In this document: positions 32,890 through 46,243 of the stretch, piece by piece | Numbering within the stretch: the first letter of the stretch is position 1 | How the letters are laid out: every line of letters begins with the position of its first letter | Source of the DNA: Lineolata rhizophorae | Taxonomy: Eukaryota > Ascomycota > Dothideomycetes > Lineolatales > Lineolataceae | Assembly: GCA_010093515.1 (NCBI GenBank) | Contig: MU001679.1 | Coordinates: forward strand, 109,628 to 173,627 | Direction: 5' to 3' | Length of the DNA: 64,000 bases | Program-made: the position numbers and the translations under genes | The notes under the pieces: generated by a model | What the model saw: only the letters and a program-made list of their open reading frames with translations | The model's database searches: none | What the model was told of the DNA's origin: nothing

Positions 32890-35800
32890 ATGTCTTTTTT
32901 CCGCAACCTCGGCGGTGGTGGCGGTGCCTCGTCCTCCGGACAGACGCCCTCCCTTTTCGGCTCCGCTGGCGCTCAGCAGCAGAATCGTCCGACTTCATCT
33001 GCACCAAATCCCACTCCCAGCTTTTTCGGGAGTCTTGGAAGCGGCTCTTCTTCTGCAGCGACCAGCGCAGGTGGTGCTGCGACCAGCGGTGCAGGCACGT
33101 CACCTAGCCCATTTGGCGGCTTCGGCGCCCCGAAGCAAGGCTCTCTGTTCGGCGGCGGCGGCGGCGGCGCCGCTGCCGCCGCGGGCAACACTAGCACCGG
33201 AGGTGGCCTAAGCGGATTTGGCGCGCTAGGAGGCGGCCTTGGAGGCGGTTTCGGCAATACAGCTTCGAACGCGCCTGCGTCATCTGCGCAACCTGCTACC
33301 TCGACCGCGGCGACAACGTCGGCGCCCCCTTTGGGCGGCGGGTTTTTTGGCGGTGCTCAACCGGCCACGACCGGCACCGCGACGACATCGGCAGTGCCTG
33401 CGTTCGGCGGCGGTCTCTCCGGCGGCGCGCAGCCGCAACAGCAGCAGCCACAACAGCAGCCGCAACAGCAGCCGCAACAGCAGCAGCAGCCAGCGGCAAC
33501 GAGTGCTCCAGCGTCCGCTGGAAGCACGTTCGGCGCTGCGCCTACTAGTTCGGCCGCGGCATCGGGAGCAGAACGGCCCGCGCTGAGCCTGTTTGGAGGG
33601 GGAGGCGCGACCAGTGGAACTGCTGGGACGACTGGACAGCAGCAGCAGACCACCTCGCAGCCGACGTCCGGAGGTAGCGCGTTTGGCGCTCTTGGCGGCG
33701 CCGCTGCAGGCGGAACGACGAGTGCGGCTGGGGGCGGCATGTTCGGTGGTACGCAACAACAGCAGACGACCACGGCCGGTGGTGGTTTAGGCGGAAGCCC
33801 GTTTGGAAGCCTGGGTGGCGCGACATCTGGTGCGCAGCAACAGCAGCAGAAGCCTGCTAGCGGAAGTCAGTTTGGTAGTCTCGGAAGCGGCCTTGGGGGC
33901 GGCCTTGGAGGCGGCCTTGGAGGAGGCGGCCTTGGAGGCGGTCTTGGAGGCGGTCTTGGGGGTGGTCCTGGGGGCGGTCTTGGTGGCGGTCTTGGTGGCT
34001 TGGGAGGAACGTCGACTCAGGCGGGCCAGCAGCAATCTACCGCCGGTGGCAACATGTTTGGCAGCACCTTTGGGACAGGCGGGCTTGCTCAGCCAAATCA
34101 GCAGCAGCAGCAGCAGCAGCCGCAGAGCAATCAGAACAACTTGAATCAGTCACAGCAGGGCCAAGCGGCGTATTTTGATCACCTCCTGGAGCGCGGCAAG
34201 AAGAGGAATAACTTGGAGAACGGCGGCACGCAGTTCGGCGAACTGCCGGCGCTGCAGCTGGGCTTGGCTGACATTGCAAGGAAGGTGAGAAACTTGGGGA
34301 GTGGTGGGCCGAGTGCAGAGGAAGCGAAGAAAGGCAAGACGGAGGGGGATAGCAGGGCGTAAGTTTCTCACTTATGTCTACGTTTATGATTCAGTACGGC
34401 TTATGGTTCCTCTTTCTACAGCCACTATATTCTGGCCGGCTCGTCCCTGCGCGATTTTAACACGTTGGTCAATACTGTTGGGCCATCTGCGGCTGTCGAC
34501 ACCGATTTGGACGGCTTCGTCTCGAACCTGCACGCACAATCGACCCTTGATCTCATCTCCGAGTCACTCGAGCAGTCCAAACGCGACTTCGACACCTACC
34601 TTGAAGATAATGTCCAGATGGAGTGGGATACACAGCGCAAGCGCATCTACCAGCACTTTGGCCTTGTCCGGCCCGACGAGCCCGAACCTGACGACAACCA
34701 GCAGCAAGGCGCAGGACTCAATGGCAGCTTCGGCGCGAGCGCCTTCGGCCGCTCCTCGCGTCGTGGTCGTGGACCGACCGCTCCAACCATGTCTTTTGGC
34801 ACTTCCGGGATGACTAAGTCAGTAATCGGCTCGCCGGCCGTCCACGGCGCTTCTAAGACCTCTGGTTTCGCCGACATCGCCGAGAAAGTCTCGACTGCCA
34901 ACGTGCCGTCCCTACCGGAGGACCGCTTCCTACGCGACAAGGAAGAGAAGTTCGCGACCAAGGTGCGTGAGCTCAACCTGGCGCGTGTGCAACAGCAGCA
35001 GGGCTTCCCGTTACTGCACGGTTTCTCCGAGGTGGAGGCGCAGGCGGCGGCGGCTCAAGGAGCAGGAACAGCGGGGCTCAAGCTAGTCGATGCGTACAAT
35101 GCACTTGTGCACATTACAGGCGAGAAGGATGAAAGCGGCGTTGCAAATGCGATCAGGGAGAGGACGTACATGGAGCCGTACTTGGAAGAGAATCCGAACT
35201 CTCCGGTTGCAGTTGAGTTGAGAAAGAGGATTGTGAATGGGTCGAGGACGTTTCTGGAAGAGCAGTATGTCTACCTTTCTTTCCTTTCCCAACTACTTCG
35301 ATCAATACTGACTCATGTCTCTACGTCAGATTCTGGGGCAAAGTCTTGGATATTATCAAGAGGAACCCGCGCGAAGCCAGTGTTGGAGGTGTTCCAACGC
35401 CCGTCAATCAAGTGCGCGCCTATATTCGCGTCCTGCTAGCCCGACGCGAATTCAGCGCAGATCCTTCGCGGTTCCAGCAAATGGACGAGGACTACTGTTG
35501 GATCGTCATTTACTTCTTCCTCCGTTCTGGCAGAGCGGCCGAGGCGTACAAGTATGTGCAAGACAACGAGCGCTCTATGCGCAGCATCGATCGTGCCTTT
35601 GTCAGCTACCTCGGCGCGTACACGAGGAATGCTGAAGGCCGTCTCCCACCGGAGCTCCAAAATCGCATCAACACAGATTACATAGCCCGGTCTCGCGCTG
35701 CGGCTGCGACATCGTCAGGTGCCGGCTCCGCCGACGCGGCCGCCAACGCCATCGACCCGTACCGTCTGGCTTGTTACAAAATCATCGGCCGTTGCGACTT

Positions 35801-37271
35801 GCATAAGCGCAGCTTCGACGATATCAATCACGACGTTGAAGATTGGCTCTGGTTGCAATTCGCGCTAGCACGAGAGTCAAGCCGCGTCGAGGAAAGCGCA
35901 GGCGACACGTTCGGCCTGCAGGAGCTGCGCTCCAGCATCACTGAGATCGGCCAGCGCCACTTCCAGAACGCGACCGAGCCGGGCTCGTACACAGTCTTCT
36001 TCGTTATGCAGATCCTCGCGGGCATGTTCGAACAGGCAGTCGCCTACCTCTACCCGCACAACTACGTCTCAGCTGTGCACGTCTCTATTGGGCTCGCTTA
36101 CTACGGGCTTTTGCGAGTCTCATCAGGACTGCATCCCGCTGCGGCGGCCGAGACCGACTTGCTGAGCTATACGACGCGCGAGAAGCCGCAACTCAACTTT
36201 GGTCGTATGGTTGGCTACTACACACGCGATTTCCGCGGGGCCCACTCCGAGGCCGCCGTCGATTATCTTGCTCTCATTTGCCTCAATGGCGACCTGCCCG
36301 GTGCCGCAGGCCAGTCTCAGACGGCCTTATGTCACGAGGCGCTCCGCGAACTTGTGCTAGAGACTCGCGAGTTTGCTGGCTTGATCGGCGATATCCGCGC
36401 AGATGGCGCCCGACAGCGCGGTACCATCGAGCGCCGCCTGCCACTCATAAGGCTGCAGGATCCTAAGGAGTTCCTCAAGACGGTCACGGTTCAGGCGGCT
36501 AGCGTGGCCGACGACAACGGCCGCACCACAGACGCTGTCCTGCTGTTCCATCTCGCTGAGGACTACGACGCCGTCGTTGGCATCCTGAATCGCGCCCTCG
36601 CCGAAGCCATCGCTGTTGAGGTTGGGGCCGAACCAATCCGCCTCGAGCCGCTTCGCCCTCGCCGCGTCGACGCCGCAGAAGATGCTGCCGACGGGCAAGC
36701 GCAGGCGGGCGCACAGCAGCGCGGTCCGCCGACTAATCAAGACAAGGGCCTGCTGGCGACGCTGAGCCTGATGACCATTGAGGACCCCGAAGAACTGGCC
36801 AAGGCCATGATCAGCCTGTACAACGGGCACGCCATGTTCTACCGGCACGTGCGCTCGACAAACCGCGACACGTGCGCCATGCTGCTGCAGCTAGCCGAGG
36901 CGAAGAGGCGGGTCTCGCAGGGCCGCTGGGCTGACGCGCTGGACCTCATCCAGGGGATGAATCTACTCCCATTGGCCGCCAACGGTAACGTCGATGCGAT
37001 TCGCCATGCTGCGGCCACGTTTGGCCAGCTGCCAGCGCCGGTGGCGCGCAACGTGGGACACCTACTCATGTGGACGATCACGGCGTGCGGGCGCCAGAGA
37101 GAGCTCCTCAGGAGCAGCCAGTTTGAGGACGCGAATAGGAACGCGATTGCGCAGCAGCTGCTCCAGACGAGTATGGACCTCATGGTGTACGCGGGGCTGG
37201 TCAAATATAAGTTGCCCCCGCGGGTGTTTGAGGAGTTGGCGAGGGCGGGACAAGAGGCGGGCGCTTATTAG
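32890..37271 (+). CDS. NIC96: Nic96/Nup93 nucleoporin with long FG-rich N-terminus
   Basis: Exons 32890-34358, 34422-35264 and 35330-37271 give 1417 aa with consistent phases. Nic96 anchors the Nsp1-Nup49-Nup57 channel trimer in the inner ring of the nuclear pore. After an N-terminal region rich in FG and GLFG-like motifs (roughly residues 1-420, at least 15 FG), the family helix AYFDHLLERGKKRNN appears at about residue 427. The SSLRDFNTLV region follows, then FADIAEKVSTANVPSLPEDRF, and then a long helical solenoid (HFQNATEPGSYTVFFVMQIL, DDYDAVVGILNRAL-like segments, LVKYKLPPRVFEELARAGQE) to the C-terminus. Yeast Nic96 is 839 aa and the core here is of normal length. The excess comes from the Gly/Gln-rich N-terminus, which includes a 12-nt tandem repeat. 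It is a likely essential gene. Confidence 0.9.
33887..34006 (+). repeat. 12-nt tandem repeat coding GGLG units in the nucleoporin N-terminus
   Basis: About nine imperfect copies of a 12-nt unit (GGCGGCCTTGGA-like) encode a run of Gly-Gly-Leu-Gly repeats, flanked by poly-Gln stretches. Such a tract could vary in copy number between strains. Confidence 0.85.
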
Positions 37272-38154
37272 ACGGGTTGAGAGAGTTCTGAGTGAGAAGT
37301 GGTGCGCTGGGCATGTACAGGAGGGGAAGTTTTAATATGCGTGCGTGCGTTCCTTGGGAGGTGGTTTGTAGGATTCGTGTGGATGGATACCTGGTGGCTC
37401 TGAAATGAAGAGAGATTGGCTTGGCGAGTGTGTGAGTTTGATACTACGGTTGAGGTTTGCAACTTCAGTTCTAGTTCTGAAGGATACTTAATAATGATTG
37501 CATGGGCAGGGCAGCATGTGCCTCTGTAGGTAGACTTTAAGGCCATTATGAGTTTATTGTATTACTTGAAACGAAGAGCGCTGTGAGGTTAGAGCAGTAA
37601 CAGTGTAGTTTGTTTCGGGAGTGTACATTTGAATGTGGTCGGAAATCGCAATGGCGGTGGTAATGCTGCATGTAAATACTCCACATCAATGGTCTAGACC
37701 CGAGAGGTCTTTAAGCAGCAAACTTCGCCTTTCACTTTCTTGTTATCCTATACGCGTGATACATTTGTCTAGGAATACATGTTCATTTAATATACCAAAT
37801 ATCACCGAGTTCGCCAATAATTCTAATCCCTTGTAGCATTTGAATTGCTCCAAGTGTTCTTAGGTGCTTTAGCATACATCGATGAAGTGCTAGCTCTTTT
37901 ATAACGTGCTCTCTATAAAACAATATCTAGCCAGCTGATAGTTTCCATTGGCAACTCGTAAATAAATTTTTCGGAAGGGCTACATAGCAGTGATCAGACT
38001 ATCCATCAAATGATCATGCAACAAGCAAATAACTCCCCCAATGTTCCATTAGAAGTGCCGTTTGACTTCAGAGCCCTCAACTCCAACTCAAACCCATTCA
38101 TAAAAACAAACCTAATTCCTGAGTCCACAATTTCACCCCGCAATTTAGCGGCCC
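37272..38154. other. Convergent intergenic region
   Basis: The 3' flanks of the nucleoporin and fumarate reductase genes, AT-rich (for example 37860-37990). No feature seen. Confidence 0.6.
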
Positions 38155-39717
38155 CTATTCCTTCGTCTGCTCGGTAGCACCACCGCCAATGCTCGCCGCA
38201 ACTTCCTCGCCCGCAATCCTCCCGAAAACAACACACTCCAACAGACTCGACCCTCCCAATCGATTATCTCCGTGCACCCCGCCCGCCACCTCGCCCGCAG
38301 CCCACAAGCCCGGAATCGGCTTGCCTCCATCGTCCAAGACCCTCGCCCGCTCGTCGATAGCTACGCCGCCCATGGTGAAGTGCACCACAGGCGTGACGCG
38401 GCCGACATACACGACGGAGTCGGGTTGTACCGACTCGAGACGCCAGTGGCCGAAGGACTTCCTGCCGAACTTGTCCTCGGCCTTGCTGGCCGCGGCATCG
38501 GCGTAAGCCTGCAGCGCCTCCTGCGCTCCCTGGCCGAGCTCGCCCACGGTAGATTTGCGCATCAAGCCCTTGAAGATGTAGAAGTCGATGTGAGACTTGG
38601 CGGCCTCGTAGGCGCCCTCGTCTAGCACGATGCTGACATCCCACTGCTTGGTCGGAAGCTCATCCGGCACGCCAGCCACCGCCGTGATGGCGCCCGTGAT
38701 GTGCTCGCGCGTCTCCATCTCGTTGACGAAGCGCTCCAGCCCCGCCTGTCCGGGCCTCAGCAGCACGCCCCCCTCGCCGCGCAGCACCTCGGCCGCGAGG
38801 AACTTCAGCGGCGCGCCCGCCGCCGCCGCGTCCACGAAGCCGGTCGGATGCACCTGCACGCGGGCCATGTCGAGCGTGGCGGCGCCGGCGGCGGTCAGCA
38901 AGGGCGTGCTGCCCGGGTGCGGGTCGTTGGTCGAGGGGAAGCCGGAGAGGTCGGGCCGGTGGCGCGCGAGCAGGCCGTGGGCGTCGCCGGCGAAGCCGCC
39001 GGTCGCGAAGACGACGGGGCCGGCGACGGCGCGCGTCGTCTGCTCGGACGCGCCCGCGGACGCGCACGAGTACTCGACGCCCGCGGCGGGCCGGCCCGCG
39101 GGCGGCCGGAGCACCTTAGTCACGGTGCAGTTGGTCTCGAGCGCAAAGAGCGGGCTCGCGTTCAGCTGGCCGAGCAGAGCGGTCACGATGGCGGCGCCCG
39201 GCGGGAGCTTGCCCTGGCCGCGGTGCGTCCGCGCGCGGCTGTGGCCGCCCAGCTGCGCGACTTTGGTCAGGTCGACGCCCTTGCCGTCTACCAGCCACTC
39301 GACCGCCCCGGCGCTGCCGTCCGTCAGCGTCTTGACCAGCTTCTCCCTTCGGGCCGTGTCCTCCGCCCACGCGCCGCCCGCGGACCGCACCGTGTCGCTG
39401 TAGAACAGGGTGTCGGGCTCGGGGCCGGGCTGCCAGCGCGTCGGCGCGCCGTTGATGCCAGAAGAGGCTTTGATGCTGTTCCCGCCGGGCTTGGGGGCGC
39501 GCTCGAGGAGCCGCACGGGGATGGAGTGGGAGAGGAGGGTGGAGGCGGCGGAGAGGCCGGCGAGGCCGGAGCCGATCACTATGGCGGTTGGTTTGGAGGA
39601 CGAGGGCTTGGGGATGGAGCTGGTGGTGGCCATGATGCGCGAGAAAAGTATGGTGGCGGTGGGAATGATGATGGCTGCGACGATGAGGAGGCGCGAAAGC
39701 CGCGACATATCATGCAA
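38155..39717 (-). CDS. OSM1: Soluble fumarate reductase (FAD flavoprotein)
   Basis: Intronless gene of 520 aa. It reduces fumarate to succinate using flavin, helping re-oxidise FADH2/NADH under low oxygen. In yeast, Frd1 and Osm1 serve the cytosol and the mitochondria/ER. A hydrophobic N-terminal anchor ([20 protein letters not shown]) precedes the Rossmann FAD motif [13 protein letters not shown] near residue 46. Then come [13 protein letters not shown], the active-site region HPTGF, the [10 protein letters not shown] segment, HFTMGG (substrate His), and the C-terminal FAD cap motif [20 protein letters not shown]. All look intact. The N-terminal anchor suggests a membrane-linked or organellar form, but the sorting is uncertain. 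The reverse-strand ORF of 417 codons across it is a GC artefact. Confidence 0.9.
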   Translation of the reverse strand: MHDMSRLSRLLIVAAIIIPTATILFSRIMATTSSIPKPSSSKPTAIVIGSGLAGLSAASTLLSHSIPVRLLERAPKPGGNSIKASSGINGAPTRWQPGPEPDTLFYSDTVRSAGGAWAEDTARREKLVKTLTDGSAGAVEWLVDGKGVDLTKVAQLGGHSRARTHRGQGKLPPGAAIVTALLGQLNASPLFALETNCTVTKVLRPPAGRPAAGVEYSCASAGASEQTTRAVAGPVVFATGGFAGDAHGLLARHRPDLSGFPSTNDPHPGSTPLLTAAGAATLDMARVQVHPTGFVDAAAAGAPLKFLAAEVLRGEGGVLLRPGQAGLERFVNEMETREHITGAITAVAGVPDELPTKQWDVSIVLDEGAYEAAKSHIDFYIFKGLMRKSTVGELGQGAQEALQAYADAAASKAEDKFGRKSFGHWRLESVQPDSVVYVGRVTPVVHFTMGGVAIDERARVLDDGGKPIPGLWAAGEVAGGVHGDNRLGGSSLLECVVFGRIAGEEVAASIGGGATEQTKE

Positions 39718-40905
39718 TGGCCTGGAAGGGGGCGGAAGACTGGAGGTATTTCATCTTTTATGCGTGAAGATGGCTTGGATGGAGTCCAGACAGGTGGTGC
39801 GCAACATCAGGTGATGGTCACGCCGCGGATCACTCCCGTTAGATGCCGGCATTTGAAGCGCGGGGCCATGCAGCTCTTGGGCGGGGGGCGGGGAGAGGAA
39901 TTGCTCCATGCTACGAGGACAATTGACAGAGCAATTGGTCCGCAGATTCGATGAAGCCGACTCTTTTTGCGGATGCGGATTGGAGTTGAGGTCCAGTCAC
40001 GATAGAGCGCCAAGTAGACAACAACAGCAACTTTAGCCTGGCGTCAGGTCGCGAATACCTGCCCCGGCCAACCGCGCGCACTATCAACGTGCAGGAGAAA
40101 GCTCGGAGAGAGACCCCGCGAGGGAAACCGAGTCCCTCCGCGTGCATCGCTCGAGACAGCAATGAACCTCCGGCCGGACGCTCAGCGACGATGCCGCATC
40201 CGGCATCGACGCGCTGCGGCAAGCCTCAAGCATCATCAAGCATTGCCGTGCCCCGCCCAGGATAAGCTTGCCGGGCGCCACACCCACTCCCGATGTCAAC
40301 ATCGTTCTTTCCGACAAACCCACCTAACGAAGGGACCTCCCGGCCAGTGACGCTGTCCGAAATGTCTCACTTATCGGCGTATCAGCGACCCCTTGCTGAA
40401 ATTCCTCCTGCACAGACCTGCCTATTCGAGCGTGCGGGACGGAGGACCCTGGCCCGCCCAACCGCAAGGCGATCAACAGATCGTCGTCCCGATGACGGTG
40501 GTTGTTCCCGACCGGCCTTATTGCCGCGCTCGTCTCCCGCTCGCACGCGAGACCTGTGATCCCGGGCCTTTGTTTGAGTAGGATCAACAAGGGCGGCACT
40601 GCGTGGGCGCCAGCGACGTGGGACAACCTTATCAGCGAATGTTGGGACCGGCCGACGATGACCCCCGACGCGGGCAAGGATGGCTGCAAGGCCGACGTGC
40701 CTTGCGCGCACTTGTGCGCGAGAGAAAGGGCAAAAGTGGATGGGATGGGCGGGGCCACCGACGATATGCACTCGATCGTCAGGGTGCTCGTACGACGGGG
40801 CCCATATATTAGGGACAAGGCGTTACCTGAGGAAATGTAGAGGCGTTCCAGAGCTCTACTCCACTGTCACGTCTATTCAGCGGGATTGAAAGCGGCGTAG
40901 TCAGA
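39718..40905. promoter_or_regulatory. Divergent intergenic region (fumarate reductase / MFS permease)
   Basis: About 1.2 kb, GC-rich. No gene supported. Several open frames occur on both strands because of base composition. Confidence 0.55.
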
Positions 40906-43030
40906 ATGGCTGACACGAAGTCAATTGAAACGCCTTCCGACCGCCGTGACAGCGACAAGACGGCCTCGGAACGCGATGTCGAGAAAGAGCCCATCCCGGG
41001 CATCTCTGCGGATGCCATCCGTGCGGGAGAGGTCCAGCCGGAGAAAGTACTCAAGCACGCCGTTGACGCGGACGAGGCATTGAAAGCTTTCGCCCAGTAC
41101 GGTGGACAAGTGATCCATATCGACGAGGAGACGAATCGCCGGCTGCTGAGGACGATTGACTGGCATCTCATGCCCGTAGGTGGTCCCATTGAATGCGAGG
41201 CTTGAATCTGAATGCTGACATTAGTACACCTTGGTGCGAAGATTATGTGTGTTGTTTATGGTCTGAACTTCTTGGATAAGACAACTTTGAGCTATGCGTC
41301 TATCATGGGACTGAGGGAGGACCTGAATCTGTCTGGCCAGGATTATTCATGGCTAGGAAGGTAAGCAATAGTCTGAGGTCTCAATGCTTCTGCTCCTGTC
41401 CTGATTATGCTATGCTCTTCGTTTGCTTGCACTTCAATGTGGGCAAATTACTGTCCACCTCTGCTTTTTTCTTTCGTCTTATATTTTCATAACCGTTTCC
41501 TCCTTTTTTGAAATTCATGTGGCCTACCGAATGTCCGTCTCTTAATGTCGAATGCATCTATTTACCCATACGTATCATTACATTTCACTCTTGGAACTCT
41601 CTCTTACTATTCTATATGATTACAGCCTCTACACCAGCAATTACTAACTTTATAACAGTCTATTTTACTTTGGCTACCTAGCATGGGAATTCCCCACCAA
41701 TCGCCTTCTCCAGTACCTCCCTCTCGGGAAGTACTCTGCCTTCAACATCATCATGTGGGGCACCGTCCTCGCCTGTTTCGCAGCTGTAGAAAATTATGCT
41801 GGCGCTATTGCCATTCGTTTCTTCCTCGGCCTGTTCGAGGCCGCTGTCACTCCAGGTAACTACCCCCACCCTCGCCTATCTCAAGCAACAATGAAATATT
41901 AAGCTTCTTTCTAGGGTTTGCTCTCTTTACCTCGCAGTGGTATACCAAGAAAGAACAAGGAACTCGCACCGCCATCTGGTTCTCCTTCAACGGCTGGGCT
42001 CAAATCTTCGGTGGCCTAGTCGCGTACGGCATCGCCGTGGGCAGCGCCAAGCATGGGAGCGCCATTGCGCCCTGGAAGATTGTCTTCCTAGTAACAGGCC
42101 TTCTAACGGCCGCCATGGGCGTCATCTTCCTTTGGGCAGTACCTGACAACCAGATGAACTGTCGTTGGCTCAACAAGGAGGATCGGATCCTAGCAATTGA
42201 GAGAATCAGGATCAACCAACAGGGTGTCGGAAATAAACACTGGAAGTTCTATCAGGTCAAGGAGGCCCTAAAGGACCCGCTGACGTGGGCCTTTGTGTTT
42301 TATTCGCTCGTGGCCGATATCCCCAATGGTGGGTTTCTGCACTGAACTTTATTTGCACTCCATTCAGCCCTAGATTCTTCGTTCTGTACGACTGGCTAAT
42401 CTAATATTCTTTTCCGCAGGCGGCATCACGAACTTCTTCTCCCAGCTCATTGTCGGCTTCGGCTTCACGCCCGAGCAATCGCTCCTCTACGGCACCCCAG
42501 GCGGCGCCGTTGAAGTCATTTCCCTGCTCCTCTGCGGCTACCTAGGCGACCGCTTCGGCCACCGCCTACTAATTTCGACCAGCGGCCTCCTCACCGCGCT
42601 CCTAGGCATCATCCTCATCGTGGCCCTCCCCCTCGAAAACGATGGCGGCCGCCTCGCCGGCTTCTACCTCACCATGGCCGCCGCGACGCCCTTCGTCGCG
42701 CTGCTCAGCCTCATCAGCTCCAACGTCGCCGGCTACACCAAGAAGACGACCGTCGCGGCCATGTACCTGGTCGCGTACTGCGTCGGCAACATCATCGGGC
42801 CGCAGACGTTCCGCGCCGACGAGGCGCCGCGATACGTCTCGGGCGAGGTCACCATCATCGTCTGCTGGTCGCTGTGCGTGCTGGATATCGTCTTCATCTG
42901 GTGGTATTGCAGGCATATGAATAGGAAGAAGGAGGCCATTAGGAATGCGCCGGGCTACGTCAAGTTGGAGAACCAGGAGTGGTTGGATCTGACGGATCGG
43001 GAGAATCCGGAATTCGTGTACACATTGTAA
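40906..43030 (+). CDS. MFS transporter, allantoate permease (Dal5) type
   Basis: Exons 40906-41175, 41242-41360, 41659-41855, 41915-42328 and 42420-43030 give 536 aa. The N-terminus is polar (MADTKSIETPSDRRD). The first membrane segments begin after DWHLMP, with YGLNFLDKTTLSYASIMGL typical of the anion:cation symporter (Dal5) family. Then come the family motifs PTNRLLQYLPLGKYSAF, GLFEAAVTPGF and WYTKKEQGTRTAIWFSFNGW in the N-terminal half, and GYLGDRFGHR in the C-terminal half, for about 12 membrane spans. Such permeases import allantoate, ureidosuccinate, nicotinate-like or dipeptide-like anions. The substrate is not predictable. Acceptor 2 (GCGAAG) is non-YAG and is chosen because it alone keeps the conserved LMP-I-M frame. 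Confidence 0.85.
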
Positions 43031-43600
43031 GTGTGGTGGGTGGGATGCGCACGCAGGTATGAAGCTATGAGAACGAAGTGTCGGTTAATGTCTGTTTGGT
43101 TTGCTATTTGATTTAAAGAATGTTTTCTTGGGGTTTAGAATCTGAAGATACTCCAACTAGCGAAGAATGGTGATCAGAACTACGATAATTACAAGACAAT
43201 TTATGTCGCATATTTCGTTCGAGTTTTTCGTAAATTTTATGTGTCTTGGATATTATATAGCTCCATTTGACAGAAATTTCAAAGCGCACAAAGATGTATG
43301 GGGTATGACAGAGTTGCAATGCCCTTACTATCATAGTGTCAATATTAGCTGGATTACCTTTTCTAGCTCTGAAACTCCCAAAATTTTTAATGCATCAACT
43401 AAAGTTAAATAAAACCACTGCACTTATCGACGGTTTAATCGTTTCAAGGTCGCACATTCTAAAATAGTCTACGAGCTGTAATAAACGAACGTTCTACTAG
43501 TTGCCGTCTATCTCGTCTATCTATATAGAAATTGCTAGGCAAACTGTACCCATACACCAGAAGCAATGCCCTTATTCGACCGATCTCCACACCTACTGAT
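43031..43600. other. Convergent intergenic region
   Basis: An AT-rich stretch between the MFS permease and the armadillo gene. No feature seen. Confidence 0.6.
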
Positions 43601-46243
43601 TCACTCCTTGTTTTTGCTGGGAACTCTGTGCGACCCCTCCGCTTGTTCCGCCAATTCCAGAAGTCTCTTGTCCAATATGTCCTCATCCTTTCTTTCGGCT
43701 TCCGTGGTGCCGTCAAATCGAGCATTGATCAAGAGTCGCACTACAAATTCGACGTTGCTCTTGTTCATTTGGGCGCGCGAAGGGGCATGTTTGGGCCTCG
43801 AGGACGTCTTCGAGAGCGCACTTGGCGCCGGATCTGTTGCATTGTCAGATCGATTGGTCAAAAAATGGGGAATGTCGGTATCAGTGGTAGGAGTAGAAGC
43901 AGAGGATAAAGTGCACAAGAAGGGGTTGGAATCAGCATCGGTGGTGGCGTTGCTAGGGGTGTTGTAAGCTTTCTCACCACTCGGAATATTGCAGTGCTGA
44001 CCTTTATGTTTAACTTCATTCTCGTCCGTCACACCTTCAAAGGCTCGTTCAACATTTTCCAGTTCAACTTTGGAGGAGAAGGGCCCCGACTGACTGGCCG
44101 AAATCATGTCCTTGAGAACTTCGAAGATCTTTCCACTCTCCCGTGAGTTCTTGAGCGCATCCCTAACCGTTCTAGCACCTTTATCCACCCGAACTAGGTG
44201 GCCTAGTCCAACCAGCGCCTCCCAGCGTGCTAGATCGGACTCGTCTATTAACAACCGAAGAATGGCTTCGGGCACTCTATCCATCCGAACCAGGCGGTCG
44301 AGCACGGTGTCAACTGCCGAAGTAGCGAGCATCTTGCCTTTGCCTTTGCCTTGCCCGCCCCAATCCCGAGGCGGTTCAGAATGAGACTGAACGTCCCCAG
44401 GCGTAGCAGGAAGAGGGTTTGCAGTTTCTGCAGCTGTCTCCGCGTCTCTCGCGTTCGACAAAGTGCGAACAAGAGCAACGACGGCGCATGCAATCTCCGT
44501 AGAAACATGTTTTTCGAATGCTGGCCCGGAATTGAGGAAGCTTGAAAGGATAGTGAGAGGACTCGGCAATTTAGCGGAATCCTGGTTCTCCGTTGCGGAC
44601 ATAGGCGGAGTGAGGCGTTTGGAAGCACTTTGCGAGGCATCTGGCCCGACGACTGTTGAGGAAGCATCTTGCTCGGAACTTGCAATCATGGCCGGCGAAG
44701 ATAGCTCGCTAGAGTCCGGAAGTAGCCGCTGTCCTGTGACCACGTACGCTGCGGTGTCCCTCTGGCCCTGTACGAGTGCGCGAACCAATCCAGCAGCCTG
44801 CAGAACCAATCTAGGCTCCCCTGGATAAGCTTGCATTATTCGCAATGCGGCCTTTACCCCTGTTAGTCCGATGTGGGGCTTAGTCTGCGGCGGCTTTGCC
44901 AAATTCTTGAGAAACTGAGCAGCCGCGAATGTGGTCTCGAGACGCTCTTTCGACCCATCAGCCCTATGAAGTATCCTGAGGACTGCGATGTGACAGTCCG
45001 CTTTTAGGACCATGCGCCTGCACGTGCCGTCGTTGTTTGCAAGATTGCCAAGCATGATGCATGCGACTGTACGCTCGAGCTCGGATGAGCCATGGTGAAG
45101 CCAATGATTGAGTCGTATCACGGTTTCTGAGACCGCGCCATGGTTCGAGAATGATGGCTCGGAAGACAACTCCGCGAGTGCATACAGGAGTTCGCGCTGA
45201 ATACCGTCGAGTTGGGAGTGCATATCAGCAAGGTCCTCAGACAGGTCATCAGATGCCGTCGGGATCGTGCTACGTTGTTGCATCCAATTGGCCTTGATCT
45301 TTTCGCGCTGGCTCGCGATAGATTTAACGAGACCAAAGACCGATTTGTGATTAACCCAGTCGCCTGCGATCATAGAACGAAACGGGGCACTTTTTAGGTA
45401 CGTCAGGACGACCCAAACGAGATTTACATAGCATTCAAAGCTATCGATACGTTCGGCTGCCGATTCAATGTTCTGGACATGCTTCGCACCGGCGCGTAAC
45501 GTGTACTCGTCGGACATGTGCTCATTCATCCAGAACAAGAGGTCAACAACGTATTCGGTTTCGGGAGACTCCAAATCGACCCAGTTCTCGCAAAGGCTTT
45601 GTGCCAACTGAATGTCCAACCCTGAAGCAAGAGCGGCCTTCTGTGTGTCCGAATTCTCGTTGCAGATGTTGAAAAGTGCTTTGATGGCTGTCTCATAAAT
45701 ATCTTGCCTCGATACGCAAGCTGACAATTGTCTCATATACGCAATTGTGACTCTCCGGTTATCGTCTATATGGAAACCCGAGGATTAATACTCATTCCCT
45801 TTAAACGAGTTGTAAGTAGATACAGTAGAGGTGGACATACCATTATTTGCACAACAATTCCCGATGACGCGCAAAAACTGCTCATTTACATGTTGATGGC
45901 CGCTCTGCGGATTCAGTGCATTCAAGCACTCGTTCAGGATGCCACTATCCGCATAGGCTTCTTTCACCCTTTCTAAAAGGCATTAGGGCGCTTCTAAAAT
46001 GCTCCCGGAAATCGGCTTGAAAGGGGAGCACGTACCGATTTTACTGTGGTCAGCTAGTATCTGGAGAGCGACACAAGACGCAGGCGTATTCTCCAGGAGA
46101 CCAAGTCGAGTCAACCACGGCCAGAATTGAAATATTTGGCTCAGGTCTTCGTTTTTGAGGTAACGATCAAAAGCCACTAGGGACTGCTCCTGGCCATCGA
46201 TCTTCCAGAATTCCACCTGAAAGAAGCCAGCGGACCAGTCCAT
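43601..46243 (-). CDS. Armadillo-repeat, SmgGDS-like (Rap1 GTPase-GDP dissociation stimulator) protein
   Basis: Exons 46243-46036, 45972-45841 and 45765-43601 give 834 aa with consistent phases. SmgGDS proteins are armadillo-repeat chaperones and exchange factors for small GTPases. The N-terminal exons match the family: WPWLTRLGLLENTPASCVAL, VIGNCCANNDDNRRVTIAYM and YETAIKALFNICNENSDTQK. The armadillo repeats continue through HGSSELERTVACIMLGNLAN and EPRLVLQAAGLVRALVQGQR, with a disordered Ser/Glu insert around 500-580. The C-terminal third is low in conservation and lysine/acid-rich. ATG at 46241-46243 is preceded by a favourable context. The GTPase partner is unknown. The gene is divergent from DPM3 across about 0.9 kb. 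Confidence 0.75.

Noticed and set aside
38701-39954. 417-codon plus-strand open frame opposite the fumarate reductase
   Set aside because: Reverse-strand shadow of a complete flavoprotein; composition is Arg/Gly/Ala-rich and typical of GC artefacts.
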